The notes under the pieces are model-generated. The model saw nothing but the letters and a program-made list of their open reading frames with translations. It had not been told where the DNA came from and did not search any database. Shown one piece after another: positions 60,147-64,000 of a stretch of 64,000 nucleotides of DNA. The stretch covers positions 468,183 to 532,182 of the forward strand of contig NZ_FNEZ01000003.1 in NCBI RefSeq assembly GCF_900100375.1, read 5' to 3'. Position 1 is the stretch's first letter, and every line of letters begins with the position of its first letter. The translations under genes were made by a program, and so were the position numbers. The DNA is from Flavobacterium noncentrifugens. Lineage in GTDB: Bacteria; Bacteroidota; Bacteroidia; Flavobacteriales; Flavobacteriaceae.

Positions 60147-61428
60147 ATTTAGAGTAAGAAATTTGCCAGATGTTATTGGTTTTGTCATCGGTCAGTAACA
60201 GAGATCCGTCAGGCAATTGTATGACACCAACCGGGCGGCCATGGACTTCATTTTTATTGGCATCGACCACAAATCCAGTAAGGAAATCTTCGGCTTTACC
60301 ACTTGGTTTTCCGTCCTTAAAAGGCACAAATACGACTTTGTAACCTGAAATAGGGTCGCGGTTCCAAGAGCCGTGCTGGGCAATGAATGCGCCATTTTTA
60401 TATTTGTCGGGAAATGATTTTCCAGTGTAGAATGCCAACCCAAGCGAAGCAGTATGTGACCCAAGGTCGACTTCGGGAACAATGGTTTTTTTAACCAGAT
60501 TTGGATTTTGAGGCTTTACGCGCGGATCGATATTTTGTCCCCAATAACTGTAAGGCCAACCATAAAATCCGCCTTGTTTGACAGATGTAAGATAATCCGG
60601 AACCAGGTTATTGCCGAGTTCATCACGCTCATTGACTGCCGTCCATAATGTTTTAGTTTCCGGCGCCCAATCCATCCCTACAGGATTTCTAAGTCCGGAT
60701 GCGTAAATTTTAAGTCCGCTTCCATCAGGATTAACTTCGAGTATATCGGCGCGGTTGATTTCATTGTCAAAACCTTCTTCGGCTACATTAGTTCCTGATC
60801 CAACTGCAATATAAATTTTAGAATTGTCAGCATTTGCAATTAGATTTCGCGACCAGTGCCTGTTGTGTTTTCCTGCAGGAAGATCAAGCAGCTTCTCGCC
60901 TTTTCCTTCAAGTTTTGTTTGCCCTTTCTTGTAAGGGAAACGCAGCAATGCATCGGTATTTGCCACATAAAACCAATCGCCTATGACCAGCATTCCAAAT
61001 GGTTGGTTGAGTCCGTTGTCTTTTGTGGCGAATGTTTCTCGGACATCTGGTTTTCCATCGTTGTTGGTATCGCGCAATAGCGTAATCACATCCGCGCTGT
61101 GGCTGAGTTCGTTAGATCTTCCTGCTCCGATAATTGCAGCTCCAACCTGTTTTGGGATGCTGTAATTGGAGTTGGATTGAGCGACGAGCACATCGCCGTT
61201 TGTTATGGCATACATCCAGCGCGGGTTGTCGAAGCCATCGGCATATTTGGTAACGGTAAAACCTTGGGGCGCTTTTGGTGTTTCGCCATCTTTCCATCCG
61301 ATGACATTTGAATAATTGGTTACCGATTTTGTGGCGTAAGGTGCGGGAAGTTGTTTTTTTGCAGATTTCTGGGCGTTTATCCCGATGGAAAAAATCAGGA
61401 AAGTAACTATTAAAATATTGGTTTTCAT
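60145..61428 (-). CDS. Secreted PQQ-dependent sorbosone/glucose dehydrogenase-like beta-propeller
   Basis: The 427-residue protein has a signal peptide (MKTNILIVTFLIFSIGINAQ). It is a six-bladed-propeller soluble glucose/sorbosone dehydrogenase-type protein (ENDRADILEVNPDGSGL-type, GLRNPVGMDWAPETKTLWTA, NERDELGNNLVPDYL, HGSWNRDPISGYKVVFVPF). The His and Arg of GRP..GV and AQHGSWNR are typical of PQQ-binding members. Real cofactor and substrate are not proven by sequence. A TAACTTTA element lies at 61453-61460. Confidence 0.88.
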   Translation of the reverse strand: MKTNILIVTFLIFSIGINAQKSAKKQLPAPYATKSVTNYSNVIGWKDGETPKAPQGFTVTKYADGFDNPRWMYAITNGDVLVAQSNSNYSIPKQVGAAIIGAGRSNELSHSADVITLLRDTNNDGKPDVRETFATKDNGLNQPFGMLVIGDWFYVANTDALLRFPYKKGQTKLEGKGEKLLDLPAGKHNRHWSRNLIANADNSKIYIAVGSGTNVAEEGFDNEINRADILEVNPDGSGLKIYASGLRNPVGMDWAPETKTLWTAVNERDELGNNLVPDYLTSVKQGGFYGWPYSYWGQNIDPRVKPQNPNLVKKTIVPEVDLGSHTASLGLAFYTGKSFPDKYKNGAFIAQHGSWNRDPISGYKVVFVPFKDGKPSGKAEDFLTGFVVDANKNEVHGRPVGVIQLPDGSLLLTDDKTNNIWQISYSK

Positions 61429-61551
61429 AGCTGTGTGTTTTTGTTATCCTATTAAAGTTACGATTCAGTAAAATAAAATCCAGCCGTTTTAATATAATTT
61501 TAGGAAAACAAAAAATCCGGAATTTGTATCTTCAATATTCAATTTCGAACT

Positions 61552-62112
61552 ATGGCAAAACAACACAAAAAGAATCGCGTTTACAACCAGACATCTTTAT
61601 TTGGCCCGCTGTATGCATATCTTGTGGTGTTGTCACCTCCACAAAAAGTCAGGGAAGATATTGCAACTTTCAAAAAAGAGTTAAATGATATTGCTTCGAT
61701 TGGCGACCGGAATTTGCAATCGATCGGACACATTACCTTGACGGATCGCTTAACGGACGATGCTGATTTTGCAGAAACTGTGAGGAAATTGATTCAAGGT
61801 CATAAAAAATTTTCTGTCCGATTAAACGGAATTGGCATTTTCGACCATCAGCCAAAAAAAACTTTATTCTTAAAAATTGAAGGTCCAAATCCGATCATTG
61901 TATTGATGAATTCCTTAAAATCAGTTTCAAAATCGCCACATTTAAGTCTTGCTAAAACCCTGCCGCCTGAAAATTTCGAAAAATGGGCGAATTATCTCGA
62001 CGAATTTGAATATGAAGCCGAATGGATTTGTGGAGAAGTTGTCGTACTCAAAAAATTAATGTCGGAAAAACATTTGGGGTTTAACGATAAAATCATAATT
62101 CCGCTTAAATAA
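61552..62112 (+). CDS. 2H phosphoesterase (2'-5' RNA ligase-like)
   Basis: The 186-residue protein has two HxT/S motifs spaced as in the 2H superfamily: SIGHITLTDRL (residues about 61-71) and SPHLSLAKTL (about 130-139). A beta strand (LFLKIEGPNP) lies between them. Members cleave or ligate 2'-5' or cyclic phosphodiesters of RNA or nucleotides. A basic N-terminus (MAKQHKKNRVYNQTSLFG) precedes the fold. TATCTTCA at 61527-61534 is a likely -7 element. Function beyond the family is open. Confidence 0.85.
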   Translation: MAKQHKKNRVYNQTSLFGPLYAYLVVLSPPQKVREDIATFKKELNDIASIGDRNLQSIGHITLTDRLTDDADFAETVRKLIQGHKKFSVRLNGIGIFDHQPKKTLFLKIEGPNPIIVLMNSLKSVSKSPHLSLAKTLPPENFEKWANYLDEFEYEAEWICGEVVVLKKLMSEKHLGFNDKIIIPLK

Positions 62113-62139
62113 AAAAAGCCTCTCTTTCGAAAGGCTTTT
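62112..62139. terminator. Bidirectional terminator
   Basis: AAAAAGCCT and AGGCTTTT pair around a 9-10 nt loop between convergent genes. Confidence 0.85.
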
Positions 62140-62157
62140 GATATAAAATAAATGCAA

Positions 62158-64000
62158 TTACATATTTCTTCTGTATTGCCCGCCCACTTCAAACAGCGCC
62201 GAAGTGATTTGCCCCAGCGAACAAACTTTCGTCGCTTCCATCAGTTTTTCAAAAATATTCTGGTTACTGATCGCCGCTTCCTGGATCGCATTGAGTTGTT
62301 CGTCTTCTTTTCCGGCGTGCGTTTTATGCAATTCTTCGAGCATTTCGATCTGGTATTGCTTTTCTTCTTCGGTCGCACGGATGACTTCCAATGGCACTAC
62401 TGTTGGCGAACCTTTCGAACTTAAAAAAGTATTTACTCCAATGATCGGGAAATCGCCATTGTGTTTCAACGTTTCATAATACAGACTTTCTTCCTGGATT
62501 TTTGAGCGTTGGTACATGGTTTCCATCGCACCGAGAACGCCGCCTCTTTCAGTAATTCTGTCGAATTCCTGCAATACAGCATCTTCGACCAAATCGGTCA
62601 ATTCTTCAATGATGAACGAGCCTTGGATCGGGTTTTCGTTTTTTGCCAGTCCGAGTTCCTTGTTGATAATGAGTTGGATTGCCATCGCACGGCGCACCGA
62701 TTCTTCCGTTGGCGTTGTAATCGCTTCATCATACGCATTCGTATGCAGGGAATTGCAATTGTCGTAGATCGCATACAAAGCCTGCAAGGTCGTACGGATG
62801 TCGTTAAAGTCAATTTCCTGCGCATGCAGCGAACGTCCCGATGTTTGAATGTGGTATTTCAACATCTGCGCGCGCTCATTCGCACCGTATTTGTTTTTTA
62901 GGGCTTTCGCCCAGATTTTACGCGCCACACGGCCGATTACGGCATATTCCGGATCAATTCCGTTGGAGAAAAAGAACGAAAGGTTTGGCCCGAAATCATT
63001 GATGTCCATACCACGGCTCAGGTAATATTCCACGTAAGTGAAACCGTTGGAAAGCGTAAATGCGAGTTGCGTAATCGGATTCGCGCCGGCTTCAGCAATG
63101 TGATAACCCGAAATCGAAACCGAATAAAAGTTCCTGACATTTTGCGTGATGAAATATTCCTGTACGTCGCCCATCAGTCGGAGTGCAAATTCCGTTGAGA
63201 AAATACAGGTATTCTGCGCCTGGTCTTCTTTTAAAATATCGGCCTGAACGGTTCCGCGCACCTGCGACAACGTCCTGATTTTTATCTGGTTATATACTTC
63301 CGGAGTTAAAACCTCATCACCTGTTACGCCAAGCAGCATCAATCCCAAACCGTTATTTCCGGCTGGCAGATCGCCTTGGTATTTTGGGCGGATTGTTCCT
63401 TTTAGCTTGTATATTTCGTTGATTTTTTCTTCAATTTCAACCTGCAGATTGTTTTCACGGATGTACAATTCGCATTGCTGGTCGATTGCAGCATTCATGA
63501 AAAATCCAAGCAACATCGGCGCCGGGCCGTTGATCGTCATCGAAACCGAAGTCAGCGGATGCACCAGATCAAATCCTGAATACAGTTTTTTCGCATCATC
63601 CAAACAGCAGATTGAAACACCGGCATTTCCGATCTTTCCATAAATATCAGGACGAATGTGCGGATCATTTCCGTATAATGTCACACTGTCAAAAGCAGTT
63701 GACAACCGTTTTGCAGGCAATCCGGCGCTAACATAATGAAAACGTTTATTCGTTCTTTCCGGGCCGCCTTCTCCGGCAAACATCCTTGACGGGTCTTCGC
63801 CTTCGCGCTTAAACGGATACAATCCCGAAGCAAACGGAAATTCTCCCGGTACATTTTCCTGCAAACACCAACGCAAAATATCGCCCCAAGCTTCGTATTT
63901 CGGAAGCGACACTTTTGGGATTTGGGAATGTGATAATGATTCGGTATGCGTTGCAATTTTAATTTCCTTGTCACGGACTTTAAAGCTGTACACCGGATTT
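62158..64000 (-). CDS. Methylmalonyl-CoA mutase family protein, C-terminal part (runs off the right edge)
   Basis: The frame is open from 64000 down to the stop at 62158, giving 613 residues beginning [18 protein letters not shown] at 63993 is not a real start; the protein continues to the right. It is the mutase domain ([115 protein letters not shown]). In Flavobacteria this domain is the C-terminal part of a protein of over 1100 residues with an N-terminal B12-binding domain and a MeaB-like GTPase (IcmF-like architecture). The exact acyl-CoA substrate is not shown. Confidence 0.92.
   Translation of the reverse strand, partial: NPVYSFKVRDKEIKIATHTESLSHSQIPKVSLPKYEAWGDILRWCLQENVPGEFPFASGLYPFKREGEDPSRMFAGEGGPERTNKRFHYVSAGLPAKRLSTAFDSVTLYGNDPHIRPDIYGKIGNAGVSICCLDDAKKLYSGFDLVHPLTSVSMTINGPAPMLLGFFMNAAIDQQCELYIRENNLQVEIEEKINEIYKLKGTIRPKYQGDLPAGNNGLGLMLLGVTGDEVLTPEVYNQIKIRTLSQVRGTVQADILKEDQAQNTCIFSTEFALRLMGDVQEYFITQNVRNFYSVSISGYHIAEAGANPITQLAFTLSNGFTYVEYYLSRGMDINDFGPNLSFFFSNGIDPEYAVIGRVARKIWAKALKNKYGANERAQMLKYHIQTSGRSLHAQEIDFNDIRTTLQALYAIYDNCNSLHTNAYDEAITTPTEESVRRAMAIQLIINKELGLAKNENPIQGSFIIEELTDLVEDAVLQEFDRITERGGVLGAMETMYQRSKIQEESLYYETLKHNGDFPIIGVNTFLSSKGSPTVVPLEVIRATEEEKQYQIEMLEELHKTHAGKEDEQLNAIQEAAISNQNIFEKLMEATKVCSLGQITSALFEVGGQYRRNM

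Overview
The window looks like a chromosomal segment of a Flavobacteriaceae member, most likely Flavobacterium or a close relative. The evidence is: moderately low GC; many gene starts preceded by the Bacteroidetes -7 element TAnnTTTG and rarely by a Shine-Dalgarno sequence; type IX secretion (T9SS) C-terminal sorting domains; the gliding lipoprotein GldI; type III glutamine synthetase; Bacteroidetes-type PurM; and the fused methylmalonyl-CoA mutase family. No rRNA, CRISPR array, phage, transposase or integrase was seen. One tRNA gene, tRNA-Val(GAC), is present.

Layout. 1-15.8 kb (all minus strand): the 5' part of a large secreted Ig-like repeat protein; an mnmA / S8 protease / nitronate monooxygenase-like / small secreted protein operon; a YwqK-like repeat protein; pyrG-yidC; and guaA followed by two LysM proteins and a DUF3820 protein. 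16-22.7 kb (plus): an esterase, then a tight run exbB-exbD-crcB-nrnA-gldI and two cyclophilin-FKBP fusion isomerases, i.e. envelope energisation, fluoride export, nanoRNA turnover and periplasmic folding for gliding/T9SS. 22.7-34 kb: a T9SS beta-helix adhesin with about 435-bp internal repeats, purM plus a GNAT, a PhoD-type phosphatase plus a YdeI-like protein, a tandem pair of unusual double-OmpA-domain proteins, and glnN. 34-38.8 kb: TerC, then a two-gene locus of a GH130 phosphorylase and a GT4 glycosyltransferase fused to an alpha-helical glycosidase-like domain. 39-44.3 kb: many small conserved genes and a TetR / HMA-like / MFS efflux operon. 44.3-56 kb: two PAS histidine kinases (one with six PAS domains plus a partner receiver), an AsmA-like protein, a Nei/Fpg glycosylase and a LuxA-like oxidoreductase. 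56.5-64 kb: an HNH/NUMOD4 protein, an SDR, a DJ-1/PfpI protein, a divergent azoreductase/HxlR pair, a sorbosone-dehydrogenase-like protein, a 2H phosphoesterase and the C-terminal part of a methylmalonyl-CoA mutase fusion.

The window is mostly ordinary core and shell genome. Its most interesting parts are the GH130/GT4-fusion locus, the double-OmpA pair whose second domain carries Cys-Cys instead of the peptidoglycan-binding Asp, the three consecutive isomerase genes with a 22-codon ORF coupled to the last, the near-perfect palindrome between glnN and terC, the overlapping divergent promoters at azoR/hxlR, the CA-rich leaders shared by purM, pyrG and guaA, and a three-copy dispersed palindromic repeat. 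All family names are from recognition of sequence motifs; no database search was run.
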